Shown here: positions 1-13,709 of the stretch, piece after piece
Position numbering within the stretch: the first letter of the stretch is position 1
Layout: each line of letters opens with the position of its first letter
Origin: Paramecium pentaurelia
Taxonomy: Eukaryota; Ciliophora; Oligohymenophorea; Peniculida; Parameciidae
NCBI GenBank assembly: GCA_905183005.1
Contig: CAJJDO010000149.1
Span: 186,001-250,000, forward strand
Reading direction: 5' to 3'
DNA: 64,000 nt
The notes under the pieces: model-generated
The model's input: only the letters and a program-made list of their open reading frames with translations
What the model was told of the DNA's origin: nothing
Database searches by the model: none
Translations under genes and position numbers: made by a program

Positions 1-1883
1 AGGTTAGAATAATTATACAATTTCATCATCAGATAATTCTGCTTCAGATTAACTAGTATCAGATCCTTAATCTTAATCATCTGTTTAAGGCATCTTACCT
101 AATTCTTCAAGGATTTATTATTAAATATCTGGAATATTGGCTTAATTTGTGAATTCTTTAGAAGTATCTTTAACAATTTAAGATAATGAATTACAGATAC
201 TTACCCCACAATTAATATAGTCTTTTATTTAGAAATGCTTCTTCTATTAACCATAGAAACTACATTCATAAGTATATACCCAATTAATTTTTAATTCTCT
301 CCAAATTTGAATTCTAGCAGTCTTATCTTTTGAGTTTTCAACTCTAAATGTACATGATGAATAATCCATAAAAGGATTCATTTTAGCCATTAATAAAGCA
401 AAAACCCTCTCAATTGTCTTAACTTAAGATGAGTAAGCACATCCATATACAAATGATGATTGCTTTCTTGAATGTCCATGTAAATCAATTACTAAAATGA
501 TTTACCTTTCCTTACTAAATCCTTTAATATATTTTTTGGCATAATAAACAGTTGGATGTAAATATTTATTTGGTTTTTTCCATCTTCTATTAAAATCACT
601 TCCTTCCAAACCACATCTATAATTTCCATTTACAACTCCATCACTATTCATCATAGGAAATATTTTAAAGATGCAATTCTATCTCAAATAATCTGCTTAT
701 GGATTATTTGATGTTAGATATTCAATAATCCCTTACATCACATATGATCCTTAAGGTTCACCTGGATGTTATCTGGCTAAAAAAACTACTCCCTTTCTGT
801 AGGCTCTACGTTACATTGAATTAGATGTTATTGTTAATACTTCACATGTATTACCACCCAAAGTTGTGCATAATGATTTTCTAGACATATATTAATTCTT
901 TTCAGGATTATCTAGAATTGTATTTAAAAATTCTAATAAATTAGTGTAGGTATATGGATATGAATGAGCAAAATATACCTTATCATTATTATATTTAAAA
1001 GTGTAACTGAATCTCAATTAGTAATATTTAGCTCTCATAGTTTAAGGGTATTCTTTAATAAAGGAACTCTTGAAATAACTTATGTTAAATCCACCTCTAC
1101 TCCATTCTTTCTTATTTATTTCATTCTCTTTAATTGAATAAATTGCTGGTTGCAATCCTTCATTAAATAAACTGTTGCTTTTGAGCTAGTACTATTAATT
1201 TATTTTACTTAATTAAGCAAATTAAATTAAACAGTTTAACCTGCTTTAGCTCCAGTTACACTAAAAAAAAACCATTGTGTATTGCCTCTAGTATTAATAT
1301 CATTTTAAAGTATTAGATCATATACATTTTCAGCTTTTTTGAAAGCACAGAATAAATTTCCAGATTCAAAATTTGAATCAAACTTCAATTAATCAGTTTG
1401 ACATGGTATTAGCTTTTAATCAAAAAGTGGATCCCCTCTAAAATAGACTCGTGGATATTATCTATTAATTTTAATGCAATAAGAACTTTTTGAAATTAGC
1501 AAATAATGTAGAAAAATAAGTTCTATCGTTAGGACTCCTTTTGGATAGATCAAGTTGATCAAATCGTTTGTAAATCAAATTTTATTTATTCTACTCGAAA
1601 TATTCAAGCAAAGTTCTCTCTTCCTATTACATTGTTTCGACAGTATGTTAGGGAGTCTAAATTTCTTCAACGAATGTGGAATAAAACTGATTGAATTAAG
1701 GCAAAGGTCTTGACTTTTCGAAAAATAAAATTCTCACTTTAAGGGAAATAGAGATTTAACATCAATATCGATGGTCAATTTACGTGGCATAATTTCATTT
1801 GCTGGAGGAAGTTTTGTTAGAGTCTCATAAACTTTAGCATCATCTTCACTTGAGCTATCGTTGTTTTTATTTTTGGAATTCAT
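1..1883 (-). CDS. Cytosolic carboxypeptidase (Nna1/CCP, M14 family), 3' end missing
   Basis: Zinc carboxypeptidase of the CCP group, which trims glutamates from tubulin tails and other acidic C-termini; in a ciliate the likely substrate is axonemal tubulin. Seen: a CCP N-terminal beta domain (NDINTRGNTQWFFFSV), then the zinc motif HPGE (757-768), the NSDGV segment (632-650), DLHGHS (468-485) and the catalytic-glutamate region TYECSF (252-275). All expected active-site elements are present. The start is the ATG at 1883, after an acidic low-complexity leader. Two introns restore the frame: 1709-1737 (29 nt, ends CAAG) and 1196-1218 (23 nt). The frame is still open at base 1, so the C-terminus lies outside the window. 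Confidence 0.92.
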
Positions 1884-2041
1884 ATTATTATAAAATTAAA
1901 AATAATATACAACCTTTGTCAAAAGTGATTTAAAACAGTTGTGAATTTATAATCACTTTCATATATTCTTATATGACAATTCATATAATAAATATAACTC
2001 AATAGTATATATATAATTAATAATAATGATAAAAATGTGGT

Positions 2042-4933
2042 TCATTATTTAAGTTTAGAAAATGATTTACGATAAGATCTATTTTGAAGTACAGCTTTTT
2101 CATATTCCATTGCCAAATCAGCATATTATATACTCATCTTTGCTGTTAATTATTCAGCATAATCTTATTCTTATTATGCATGAATAGATTCTTATTTATA
2201 TTATTCAGCCAATGTTTCTAATTCTCTGATTTTTATAGTTTAACTTAATTTTTAATTACCTAATTCATTTTATAAATCTAATATCTCTTTCCTCAATACT
2301 CGTTCTTTTTCATTTAAAATATTTATTTCCTATTAAAGCTGTATAGTATCATCTTAAATTATTGTTTATTAAATTGGATTTTTAAAGTTTTTCTTATCTT
2401 TTAACTCTATAATTTATTCTTCGAATTATTTAATTTTAACTAATAATAGATATATGAATATATAATACTTTTTAATTATTAAATAATATTTTCTTTTTCT
2501 TCTTCAATATCATTTTACTTTTTATGGAATTAATTTGTTTGTTATTCTAATTTTTATTCTAATTTATTTATTTTACTTTAGAATTCATTTTTTTATGAAG
2601 ATAATATTCTATTATTTTAATCATTAATTTCATCTAATTCACTTTAATGATCTGATTTAAGATTATTAATTTCTTAATGTAAGCTTTCAACCTCTTATTC
2701 TAATTATCTTTAGATTACAGTGAAGTTGAGTCTTTCATTACCTATTTCATTTTATAAATCTACTAATTCTTTCTTTAATGCTCTTTCTTTTTCATTTAAT
2801 CTATTAATTTCAGCCTATAATTCTATATCTCCTTTTGATTATAATTATTCAACTTAGGCTTTTAAGACTTCAATTTCGAATGTTTTATTAATATCTGAAC
2901 TTGAAATTGACATTCTCTAATCAAATATTGAATGTCGATGTTAATCTTATTTGTTTACTTAATTTGCTATTTATATCTCTCTAATTTTATTATCATATTA
3001 TTCAATCATTTTATTACATTTATCTGTTAGAATTTATAATTATTCTTCAGCAAACTATTTTCCTTATTTTTCTTCTGTAATTTCTCTTTCTTTTTTCTTT
3101 AAAATAATTTCCATCTTTCTTATTTTATTAAGTTCTCCTTCATATTACTTTGTAATTTCATAAATCTTTTATTCAAGTGATTTCTCTTTTTTATTATTTT
3201 CTTATTTAATTTCATTTATCTATTTATTGGTTTCCTCTTTAATCTTATGTGTATCATCTTATAATTATTTTTATAATTATGATATTTATTATGATTTCTA
3301 TTAAATCAATTAATTATTATTTTCTTCAGATTATTTAATTTCATTTTTATATTTTTATTCCTACTTTTTCAATAATTATTCTTATTAACTTAATTTCTCC
3401 TCTGTTTATTCAATTTAATGAATTAATTCCTATTCTCTTCTTTAATATTATTCTTCTTAAATCATCATCATTTTTTAATACTTCTATTCAACATCATTAA
3501 TAGCATCATCAATATTAGTATTATGTTCACTTAATTCTTTAATTTTATGTAAAAATTCTGTTTATTAATGTTCTTTCTCTTATTTTAATTGTTCAACATA
3601 ATGTTATAATTCTTATGAAACTTATCTATCACTACTTTATTATTCTTCTAAAGCTTTAATTGATCTTAGACTTTCTTAATACTAAGTTTATTTTATATCA
3701 TATTACTTTTCTATCTTGCAATTAGAATTTTTCAATATATTAATTCAACTCCTCTTATAATTCAAAAGAATGAGTATTTTTTAAATGCAATTCTTCCTCA
3801 AAATTTTTCAATTCTTATTGATAAGTAATCTCATTAGCTTAAAATTTCTATATCAAATCAACCAATTCTTAATAAGAAGGTTTATCTACTGAAATCTCTT
3901 CAACTCTAGTCAAACTATCTTCATTAAGCTTTTCAATTTCTTATTACTTTTATTTAACTTCTTCAATCAATATTAAATTCTTTTATTCTAATTCAGAAAG
4001 CTTAAATTATTTGAATTACTTTTTACCTTAATTTCTAATTCTTTCAATGAACTTTCATGTCTATTAATTTATTATTAAAGTAAGTTAGTTTTAGCTTATT
4101 CATTTTCTATCAAAGTCTTTTATTCTGTTAGTTATTTATTTAACTTAAATACATCAAACTTAGCTTTCTTAGTAACTTCTTATAATTATTTATCTTTTTC
4201 GCTTAATTAACTTTGATATTATTTTTCTAATTCTTAAATCTTTTGATCACTATTATCACTTGTTTATTGAACTACATTCTTTAATTCATTCTCTCTCTCA
4301 TCAAGACTCTATTTTAATTATTTAATTCGTTCTTCTTATTATTCCATTTACTTTGTTAATTCAGATTACTATAATAGAAATAACCAACAAATATACTTTA
4401 ATATCTAGTTATTATGTAAGATCTTTAATCTCTTCCTTTAAAGAATTGATTTATTCATCTTTACTTTAACAAGCTTCTGTGTAACATTCATACAATTTAG
4501 AAAGCTCAGGTTAATAATTGCCTTAATTTGTTTGTATAATTCCTAGAATCTATTGGAGAGAAGGAAAATCTCCTTAATGTTCTTTTTTTGGTTGAAAATC
4601 TTCATCTGTAGAACCTGAGGCTCTTCTTTTTTTTAAGGTACTTATCTCCTCTATTAACTATAAATTTTTTTTTTCGGTTTCACTTAGCTAAAATATGAAT
4701 TTCATGATTACCTTTGATTTCAATTCATTTATCTGCAATTCAAAACGATTGATTTAATCAGCATTATTTTGGGCAGTGGATTTCTCATTTTCAATTTTTG
4801 CATTTAGTTCATTCTATTGCTTTTTCACTCTAAATTACTCTAATCTTAATTTTTTTTCAAGGTCACTTATCTGTTAGTCTTTCTCATTAATAGTTTTTTT
4901 TAGTAACTAAATATCATCTACTTAATTATTCAT
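2042..4933 (-). CDS. Long coiled-coil protein
   Basis: Not assigned to a family. It encodes about 930 residues almost wholly of Glu, Lys, Gln, Leu and Asn with heptad-like spacing, as in structural proteins of basal bodies, cell cortex or centrosome. A short gap in the coiled coil (about 4480-4620) holds less repetitive sequence. Frame is kept by tiny introns, for example 4688-4711 (24 nt), one of 28 nt near 4375-4405, and one of 29 nt near 2450-2480. Start is the ATG at 4933; the TGA complement is 2042-2044. Because Gln is mostly TAA/TAG, a standard-code reading shows no open frame. Coiled-coil character is certain, function is not. Confidence 0.8.
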
Positions 4934-5575
4934 AATATAGATTAGTAATAAAAGATAAATAAATTATTTTTTAACAACCCATTATCTATTTAAACACAAA
5001 ACCAAATTTTAATAACTGAATCTATTGACAAAGCCTTTTATAAATCAATAATATATCATTAAATGGGCATCTCATAACCAAAAATTTCTATTAGTAGTCT
5101 CTTTGCAATAATTATTTCATTTATAAAAATAACCTATTATCTTACAAAATTATACTATTGTAACTAATATTTTAATAGGTACACTAAGAACATCAATGAT
5201 TCATAGAGACTGTAAATATAATTTGAAAGAAGTAGAAGAATTAAGAATTAAATGTCATTTTATATATTTCTTTTATTATAAATATCAACAACTTAATTTA
5301 ATTTAAACTAAAATTGTTTATCTCTGATAAATATTTTATAAATTAATAAGATATAATTTTATATTAACATAATATTTGTTATTTTATGAAAAGACCTGTT
5401 AGAGTCAACATGGTTTTTTATGTTATTAAAATATTTTAGAAGTATTATGAGGATTCGAAACAAAAACTTAATAATAAAAATAAGAATATATATATTTTTA
5501 ACAAATAATTGAAAAACGGGTTTTTTAATGTCTCTTCTTTGTTGGATGTGATTATATTTCATTATTAATTTTAAT
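4934..5575. other. Intergenic spacer between divergent genes
   Basis: About 640 bases between the start of the coiled-coil gene and that of the trichocyst matrix protein gene. It is AT-rich with no coding frame I trust; both promoters should lie here. Open stretches within it are chance frames. Confidence 0.6.
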
Positions 5576-6753
5576 ATGACTAGAATCATCCCTGTATTGA
5601 CACTTATATTGGCAGTGGCTACTGCAAGAGTAACAAGAAGTGAGAGTCCAAAGGAAGTGTTGGCTTAAATCAACAAGGATTCATTTGGAAACTCAATATT
5701 GTCAGTCCTTCAACTTTAATTGGCAACAGGAGGACCAGTAGGAGAAATCTAAATCCTCTTAAACAACATTGCTTCATAACTCAATGGAGATTAAAAGAAA
5801 GCCGACAAGGTTCACGAAAGTGACACAGTTGCCTTTGAGAAGGTATTGAAAAATAATATAATTTTTTTAATAGATCATTGCTGACTTAGAATAAGAGATT
5901 GCTTATCATTAAAGCTAAATTGTTGCTCTTTCTAATTTGAGAGATTCAACAACTGAAGCTTTGGGAGAAGCTGAAGCTGAAGTCAGAGTTGTCACATCTG
6001 ATATTGCCAACAATGAAAAGAGCTTTGCTGATGAATAAGCTACAAGAAATTCATAACACGAAACATGGGTTAGAAAGGATGCTGAACATGTTGATTAAAT
6101 GGATGCCATTGATGAAGCTTCAAAGATTGTTTAACATTTGTAAGCAGGTGTTGCATTTGCTCAACTCAAGAGCAGATTCGAAAAAGTCTAAGCTAAATTA
6201 ATGGAAAGCAAACATGCTCTCTTCAAAGTATTAATATATATCCTATATATTAAAGCCACTCATTAATGCCTTGACATAATTAGCCTCAAAGGTTGATAAC
6301 AAGAGCATCATCAAGATTTTAGAACTTTTGGCTTAAATCAGATAATAATTAGTTGCCAGTAGAGCATCTCTCCTTGCAACAGAAGAGAGATAAGCTGCTA
6401 ATTGGGAAGTTTAAAGTGGTCACTTATAAGAAGAACACAAGAGATTAGTTGAAAGAAAAGCTTTCTTAGAAAATTCAATTGTTTAATTCAAAGTAACCAT
6501 TTAAGAGGCCGTTGAAGATTTGGAAGATTAAACTGTAATGATTAAGATTAATTTCTATTAGTTATTCCTTGAAGATGCTGAAGATTCATTGGCTATCTAA
6601 GAGAGATGGGCTGCAGAATAAGAAGCTTAATATGAAGCCTAAACTTTTGAAAGAGAATAATAATTGGAAGTTGTTGAAAGATTATAAGAAGTCCTTACTT
6701 AGAAAGTGAGTGCTGCCTCCGAATTCCTTTAAATCAGAGAAGAGGTCTTTTGA
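5576..6753 (+). CDS. Trichocyst matrix protein (TMP)
   Basis: Precursor of the crystalline core of trichocysts, the dischargeable secretory organelles of Paramecium. About 363 residues: a signal peptide (MTRIIPVLTLILAVATA), a short pro-region, then Ala/Glu/Gln-rich helical segments with heptad spacing typical of TMPs, which are cut into small coiled-coil polypeptides in the secretory pathway. Three introns: 5843-5873 (31 nt), 6228-6255 (28 nt, ends AAG) and 6535-6561 (27 nt). Codons favour C or G at third positions (GCC, AAG, ATC, GTC) far more than neighbours, as expected for an abundant protein. Length and layout fit the family; the exact T-subfamily cannot be told by eye. Confidence 0.93.
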
Positions 6754-6839
6754 TTAATGAATTATCAAAAATATTAATATCAATATATAATAATTGATTT
6801 CTGCATAAAATTATCTGTTAATAATTTAATTTAAAATAA

Positions 6840-9033
6840 ATGGAGAACATTTAAGTTGTGGTTCGGATCAGACCTTCGAATAGTACTGAAAGAGACAACA
6901 ATGATTTAGAAATTTGGTCAGTTCAAAATCAAGACACAATAACAATATCAAATGATAGATTCAATGATTTAGTAAGGATGAGGAAATTTGTACCAGGTTA
7001 GAGAGTGGAATTTACATTTAGTATAGTCTTTATAATTAATTATGAATAGACTAATGTTTTGATTCTAAACACACCACCAAATTTATTTACTAATAATAAA
7101 TATAGAGGATTACATTATCATCTTTATAAGGAATAAATGGCACAGTATTCATGTATGGTTAGACTGGAAGTGGTAAAACATATACTATGATGGGTTATGA
7201 TTAAGAAGAAGGAATTCTTAAATAAGGATTAAAAGATTTATTTGGTGAAATAGCAAAACAATAGGATAGATAATATTTCTTAAGATGCAGTTACGTTGAA
7301 ATTTATACTGATTAAGTATATGATTTATTGGCTACTCAAGAAAGATTGAGTGAAACATTATTAATAAATGAAGATTTCAATAAAGAATTTGTTATCAAAG
7401 GAGCAATTGAAGAAGTAGTAACTAATATTAATGAAATTATGGATATACTTCAATTTGGAGAAAGTAATCGACATTATGCTTCAACAATTATGAATCATTG
7501 TAGTAGTCGATCTCATACTATATTTAGATTGTATGTAAGATGTGTTCCAAATTATATTGGACCTAATTCAGTTATTACAGAATCGATTTTGAATTTTGTA
7601 GATTTGGCAGGATCAGAAAAGATCAATATTCATGATTCAATGCTTAAAAAGAGAGGTACATCAGTAGGTGGAAGTGGAGGAACATAATACAAAGATAGAT
7701 AAAATGAATCAAAACATATTAATAAAAGTTTATTCTTTTTAACTTAAGTTATTTCATTAAGAGCCTAAGATAAAAAGTAATAATTATAAATGATATCATT
7801 TTTAGTGATTAACATATACCATATAGAAATTCACCATTAACTAAAATATTGCGATCTTCTTTAGGTGGTAATTCAAGAACTGCTATAATACTTTGTATTA
7901 ATCCATGTTATAGTTAATTTGAATAAACATTATCTACTTTGAGATTTGGTACTAATGCTAAGAAGATAGAAAATAATGTATCTAAAAATATTGTAGGATT
8001 TGATAATGATGAAAGTCTTAATAGAGTTATAAAGGATTATGAGATTAAAATTAATGAATTATAAAAAGCTAGAGTTGATGATAAGTAATAATAAGAAATG
8101 ATGTTGAAAATTATTGAAAAATTAGAAGAATAAAGAAAAATATTTAGATAATAATTTACTGCCTCTGATCATATTTAAGCTATGATTAATAAGGAACTCA
8201 ATTATTAATGGACACATTTGCATTATCATGGAGTTGGTGTTTTATGGGTGCCTGAAAAAGGAAATAGAGAATTAGAAGTTAAATAAGATGTAATAGATTC
8301 TTTTGGAACTATCAAAAAATATCAAGAATTATAAGAAGAATTAATAATTTTAAAATCAGAAAAATAGAATTTGGAAAATTAAGTATTAGATTTAAAGTAG
8401 AAATAATAGGAGACAGTAATTTAAACAAAAAAGAGATATGCTAATTAAAAGACAAAAACTATAAAATATAAATAATTAAGTAAAGATTTATAAGAAGAAA
8501 AGAATAAATTATTAAAAATAGTGCTTTGTTATCATAATATGATAGAAATGGATGAAATGTTATTGTTAAATAATGATACTTTAGATTAAATGACTGAAAA
8601 TTTATAAATTATGATGTAGAATATTTATAAGGTTAAATTAAAAAAAGAAATCAAATTAAAAGGGGAAAATGTTGAAACACTGAAATTAATTACTTCAAAA
8701 CCTATAAAATATCCAAAATATCTATTTGATACATCTGCCATAAATGTTTAATTTTGGGATGTTAATGATAATAATAAGAAAATTGAAGAATAAAATAAAA
8801 GTGAAATAGAGTCTTTTTAAAGTTACTTTTAATCTCAAATCAATATGAATAGTCCATCTTATATAGAATTATAGGGAAGTAATTAATAATTTAAAGAGCC
8901 TTTAAAACATATTTGTTCTCATGAAAAGAGTAGTTTAAATAAGATTGGTAAAGAGAATTATGAACCAATGCTAAAAAGAAATTCAAGTATGGAAGTGTCT
9001 GATGAATTAAATTTTCGTAGTTATTTTAAATGA
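6840..9033 (+). CDS. Kinesin with N-terminal motor
   Basis: Microtubule motor of about 711 residues. The motor fills the first half: VVVRIRPS at the start, P-loop GQTGSGKTYT, switch I NHCSSRSH, switch II DLAGSE, and the alpha-4/alpha-5 region YRNSPLTKILRSSLGG. The tail is Gln/Lys/Glu-rich coiled coil with a Ser/Asn-rich end. Introns 7021-7049 and 7777-7805 (29 nt each) fall inside the motor, and removing them restores canonical kinesin sequence. The motor-first layout could suit kinesin-7 (CENP-E-like), but subfamily assignment needs a tree. It starts 86 bases after the trichocyst gene, same strand. Confidence 0.95.
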
Positions 9034-9065
9034 TCAATAATAATTAATTAACTATATAAATTAAA

Positions 9066-10169
9066 ATGAGTGATGAATTTCCAGTACCAAAACCTAAATA
9101 GAAAATGGAAGGTAATGTATTACCAGAAGAGGAATATTTAAGAAGATTGGAGATTATAATAAAAAGAGACTATTATCCTGAATTATACAAATTAGATAAA
9201 ATGAGAAATGAAGATGGGTAATATTTTTAAATAAACAGATATTAGAAATCCAGATGAAAATATGTCATTAAGTCAATTTCTTAGTACTTTTACTTCAGAT
9301 GAAAATGTTACCTTAAATGATATTATAAAAAAGGGTGATGATTAATGGTATTAGAAACATGCATGGATGTTTTAAGTTGAAGAATAACATAAATTAAAAT
9401 AAGCAGCACTTTAATCTGATAAATTATAGCATATGATAGAAGGGAATAGAGAAAATAATATTCAATTAAATGAATATAAGGCTTTAAATCCATTGTTTTT
9501 TAGAATGGACCCTAAAAATGAAAGGTAATAATATAATCTATTTAGATTATAACCAGCAATCTAAGAACTCAAAGAAACAGACAATTCTTTAAATGTATAA
9601 AAAGTGGAAATACAAAATACTAGATTTTCTGATCATCATAAACCTATGGAATTTGCAATTAATTAAATAGATTAGAAATTATAAAAAAGAAAACTTTAAG
9701 AATGTTTGAATGCATAAGGTGTTAATGTGTTTTATGGAAGTACACCAAATTTAGTTGGAGCATAGAGATTTGAAGATGATGATATGCTTGGTCTCTTTTC
9801 ACCTGCTCCTTAAAATATGAAAACACCTTTAATGACTTGGGGAGAATTAGGTGAAACTCCAGTTTAATTGGATAGATCATATATGATTCCTCCAAGTTCT
9901 TAAAGAGATAAAGTTGGATCTAATCTTACATAATAATTAAATGTTAAAAAAAGAAATGAATAAAAATAATAGGAAGAGTATATATAATTATAATTAATTT
10001 TAGATGGTTAAAAAGAAGATTAAGTTCCATTACACCATATAGAGTTGGTAGTTCAATATCCTCTAGAGTAAGTTCAGAAATGATTAAGAATTTTCTTGAT
10101 AGAAGAGGTTCTACAAATCATTTCACTCCTTTAGGTCCAAAGAGTAAGAACATAAAAAAATAATAATGA
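9066..10169 (+). CDS. ESS2: ESS2/DGCR14-like spliceosome-associated protein
   Basis: Homologue of ESS2 (DGCR14, Bis1), a nuclear protein associated with the spliceosomal C complex. Seen: N-terminal LPEEEYLRRLEIIIKRDYYP, matching the family pattern of an E-Y-x-x-x-L-x-x-I-I-x-R-D-Y-F-P segment; the following FTSDENVTLNDI element; and the diagnostic C-terminal TWGELGETP block followed by a PP-S-R-x-K-V-G segment. Introns 9218-9245 (28 nt) and 9978-10003 (26 nt); without the second the C-terminus is lost to a frameshift. It starts 32 bases after the kinesin stop. About 350 residues, shorter than animal ESS2. Confidence 0.85.
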
Positions 10170-10277
10170 AAATATATATATATATATAGTGTATTTTTTA
10201 TTAACTTTAATTTAATTTGATAATTTGATCTAAAATATCAATATTTATCTAACAATATATCCAACAAATAAATATAA

Positions 10278-12880
10278 TCAAATTTAATAACCTAGGATAC
10301 CATAGTATTCTTTAATTATATTCTCTTTATCAGAATATTTAATGATTAATTAAGTTGCTATCTTACTCATGAAATCATTAAAATCTTCGATATCAATTTC
10401 AGGTTTGAAATATAATTTCTTTAATGAATTTATATCTGAATCATTTAAGAAATATCCAATTATATCAACCAATAAATCAATTGCTGTTGGAGAATCAGCA
10501 AGATCATAAACTTTGTCTTCATTCAAGGCCTAAAATCTTGTATTATTAAAATACCTTTTAAGTAGCCTTTTTTACAATTTCTTCTTTGGCTTCTGCTTTA
10601 CTCAATAATTCAAAAACCATTTGAGCCCTTTCAATATTCTGTTTAATTAATTTATCTATATAATTAATTAATTCTATTACATGAAAGAAGTTATTCAAAG
10701 AATACTTCAAAGAATTTTTAAATTGCTTCATCTGATGGTCCAACTCTTTTCAATTCTTCTAAAAGTTTAGCTTCTTATTATTGTGGTTCCATATTGAAAG
10801 TACCTTAAACAAAGATAGCCAATTCATTTAAATCAAATAATTACTACTTTTATTGAGATGTTGAAGATGATTATTAACTTGAATTTTTTTCAACATAAAG
10901 AACTTATTATGATTAATATTTCTTGTTCTTATTTTTACTTTAATTATAATTTTATTCAATAATTTCTTTCTCTTATTCTTGATGAATAGTTTTTACACTC
11001 TAAGCTTAATCTTATCTACTATAATGATCTTTCCAACCTTAATTTTTTCTTTCTTATACATTTTCTATTAACATTGAAATTCTTTAAGATACTTTATACT
11101 TTGATATAAGTAAATTAAATCTAGTATAATCAACAAATTTGATACATTTCCATAATAATATCAACTGTAAGATTTTTTTCAAGTTTCTTTTATAAAAATG
11201 ATTTTGCTTCTTCTAGATTTTTAGTTGTACCATCAAAGAATAATTCGAGATCTTTCTTCAATACATCAAAATCAGTAATGTTTTAAGTTTTATATGATCC
11301 ACCAACTAATAATTATTGTAAATATAATTACTTTAATCTAATAATTCTATTAAACCTTCAATAGATTCTTCACTATTTTCTTAATTTGGTTAATATTAAG
11401 CAACATAATCTGAAATTAATTCTCTAATAGCATATTCTACAGCTAAAATTGGAAGTAATTTAGATAAAAATAAGTCTCCAATAAAACGGACATCTTGAGT
11501 AATTATAATAAGTACATACTTCCCATAATTTTTTATTTTCTTATTAAATGATATTATTCTCTTTCTTCTGGTTTCATATGAGATAGATCTTCTTTTCTAT
11601 TCTTTCTCTCATCAAATACTTATTAAACTTAATTTAGAAGTTGATTTTTAAATAGAGAAACACTCTTAGCCTTACCATCCTATTTCTCTTTGACAATAGT
11701 TAATTAAGGTTCTTTAATTAAGAGTTAACATAATCTTGTGTATAATTTTCTATATTTTGGTTCAGTTTAAGATTTTTCAATGATTTTTTATGCTAAATAC
11801 TCTAAATAAGTTGAGTCATTTTCATTTTTACTATAAAATAATAATTAAATTATATTACTTTTCTATTACAAGTTTAATAATATTTTAAGAAGCTAAATCA
11901 AAATTATCAGGTGCCAATTAATTTAATTTATATCTAATTTCCTTAAAAATGATTTCTCTTTATTCAGGAGTTTGATTCAAAGTTTAAAAGAAGTCTTCTG
12001 CTTATGTTTTCATTCTATCTTTTAATTATTTTGTTTATATATCTTCAACAACTCTAACTATAATAATCTTTGGTTAAGTTTCAGTTTGTGGTTAGATTGA
12101 TGATCTATCAAAAGGTTATACTGTAGTTGCAGTTGTTTTACCTTAATTTTTTGATTAATCTGAATCTTGTGGCTTTGAATAAGGAGGTTTTGTATAAGGA
12201 GGTTTAGTCTTTCCATCTTTTCTAGGTTGAGTTTTAGTTTATAATTCTTTAATATTACAGTATTTTCTATCCTTCAATATTTACCACTCTTGTTTATCAA
12301 AATATTCATTGAAATCCTAATTGATTATATTTAAAATTACATTAATCATATCTACTAATTTCTTAAGATCTTCTTTAGAATAAGGTTTAGGTTTTCTTTA
12401 CTCTAACAATTTTTACTATTCTTATTCCTTTTTTAACTTTTCTTCTTCTAATCTCTTTTGTTCTTCTAATTTTTTTTGTTCTTCTAATTTCTTTAACTCT
12501 TCATCAGCCTATTATTTAATTTTAATTATTACTTTCTATTCTAAAGTTTGATCTAATACAAATTTCTATGAAGTGTTACTATTTAACACTAATTTTTTCT
12601 TGGTCTTACTTTAAACATTTTATTATATTTATTATCCATTGCTTGTATTCGTTGTTGTTGATTGACTTTGACTTAAATTTTGATTCTTTAGAGATAAAGA
12701 ATTTAAAGTATTTCCTTATTCAATTTATGTGGGATGGACATAAGGCTGTTAGTAGTATTTTTATTCGTATTTATATGATGGTGGTGGAGAGTATAAAGGT
12801 TATGCAAATGCTGGATTAGCTGTTGGCTCAAAAGGAGCACTGAGCTTTAGTCCTTTTTTTTATGTAGGATTTTAAGACAT
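10278..12880 (-). CDS. eIF4G-like translation initiation factor (MIF4G plus MA3)
   Basis: Scaffold of the cap-binding complex or a relative. About the first 250 residues are Gln/Pro-rich, then a charged Glu/Lys/Leu helix. The middle holds an MIF4G-type HEAT domain: QREIIFKEIRYKLNQLAP followed by repeats such as KYRKLYTRLCQLLIKEPQ and a VRFIGDLFLSKLLP helix, the last being a hallmark of eIF4G. The C-terminal 150 residues (ERAQMVFELLSKAEAKEEI onward) look like an MA3 domain. At least five introns of 24-28 nt are needed. Start ATG at 12880. I see no clear Y-x4-L-L eIF4E-binding motif. It could be a paralogue of the canonical factor. Confidence 0.82.
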
Positions 12881-13709
12881 TTTTAAATTTTTATATGATT
12901 TTTTTTTTACAAATTATTCAAATTAAATTCTTTAATTAGAGTCACCACTAATTATTCAATGTTTTGAGTTATTTATAGTAAATCATATCAGTAACAAAAT
13001 GATTATTGATTAAGTTAAGCATAAAAAAATGGAGTATATCTATTTAATACTATATAGTTATAGTGTATAATAATAGAATGAGGTAATCTTGAATAACAAT
13101 TCATTTGATTTATAATCAGAAGATAATTATTATTGTAATTAAAATAATTAAAAAATGAATTAAACTCTTTAATATTATTAATTTACAATTCTCAATCCAT
13201 TAGAATTTAATCTATAATTTGTGATATTGTATTATAACTATTATATTACAATTATCATTTCCATTTTGTGAAATAATTTGAATTATATGAATTATATAAG
13301 AATCAATATTAAAATACTAACTATAAATTCAAATAAAAATATCTATCAATTATTTTCAAATACTCTAATAATGTCACAATAAATAAGAAGAAATAGTTTT
13401 AAAAACATTTAACATTTATTTTAATTAATTACTTTTGATTAAAAAAAACAAAGATTAGATTTTATAAATAAATTAATTGAGAAGAAAAAAGAATATATCA
13501 AAATTTATTATGATAGACAAAAAAAGATATCCTATAAATGATAATGACTGATTCTAAATTGAATATAATGATATTAATTCTTATATATAGTGTATTAATG
13601 ACAAAATTTTTAATGCAAAAATCAACTTAGACAATATAGAATATCTTTGATATTATTATAAAATGATGAGTACACATTTATATAGTTTAAATAGTCTTAT
13701 GTTTTATTT
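12881..13709. other. Long AT-rich spacer
   Basis: About 830 bases between the start of the eIF4G-like gene and the stop of the RING-CH gene, long for this window. I see no RNA gene. Near 13480-13700, plus strand, one frame gives peptide-like text interrupted by TGA codons; it could be a decayed gene fragment or chance. Confidence 0.4.

Noticed and set aside
7328..7687. Separate 119-residue kinesin-like protein
   Set aside because: It is an internal part of the full kinesin; the apparent start and end are TAA codons read as stops in the standard code.
12568..12819. 83-codon plus-strand open frame
   Set aside because: Antisense to the N-terminal exon of the eIF4G-like gene, whose Gln/Pro-rich protein reads cleanly on the other strand.
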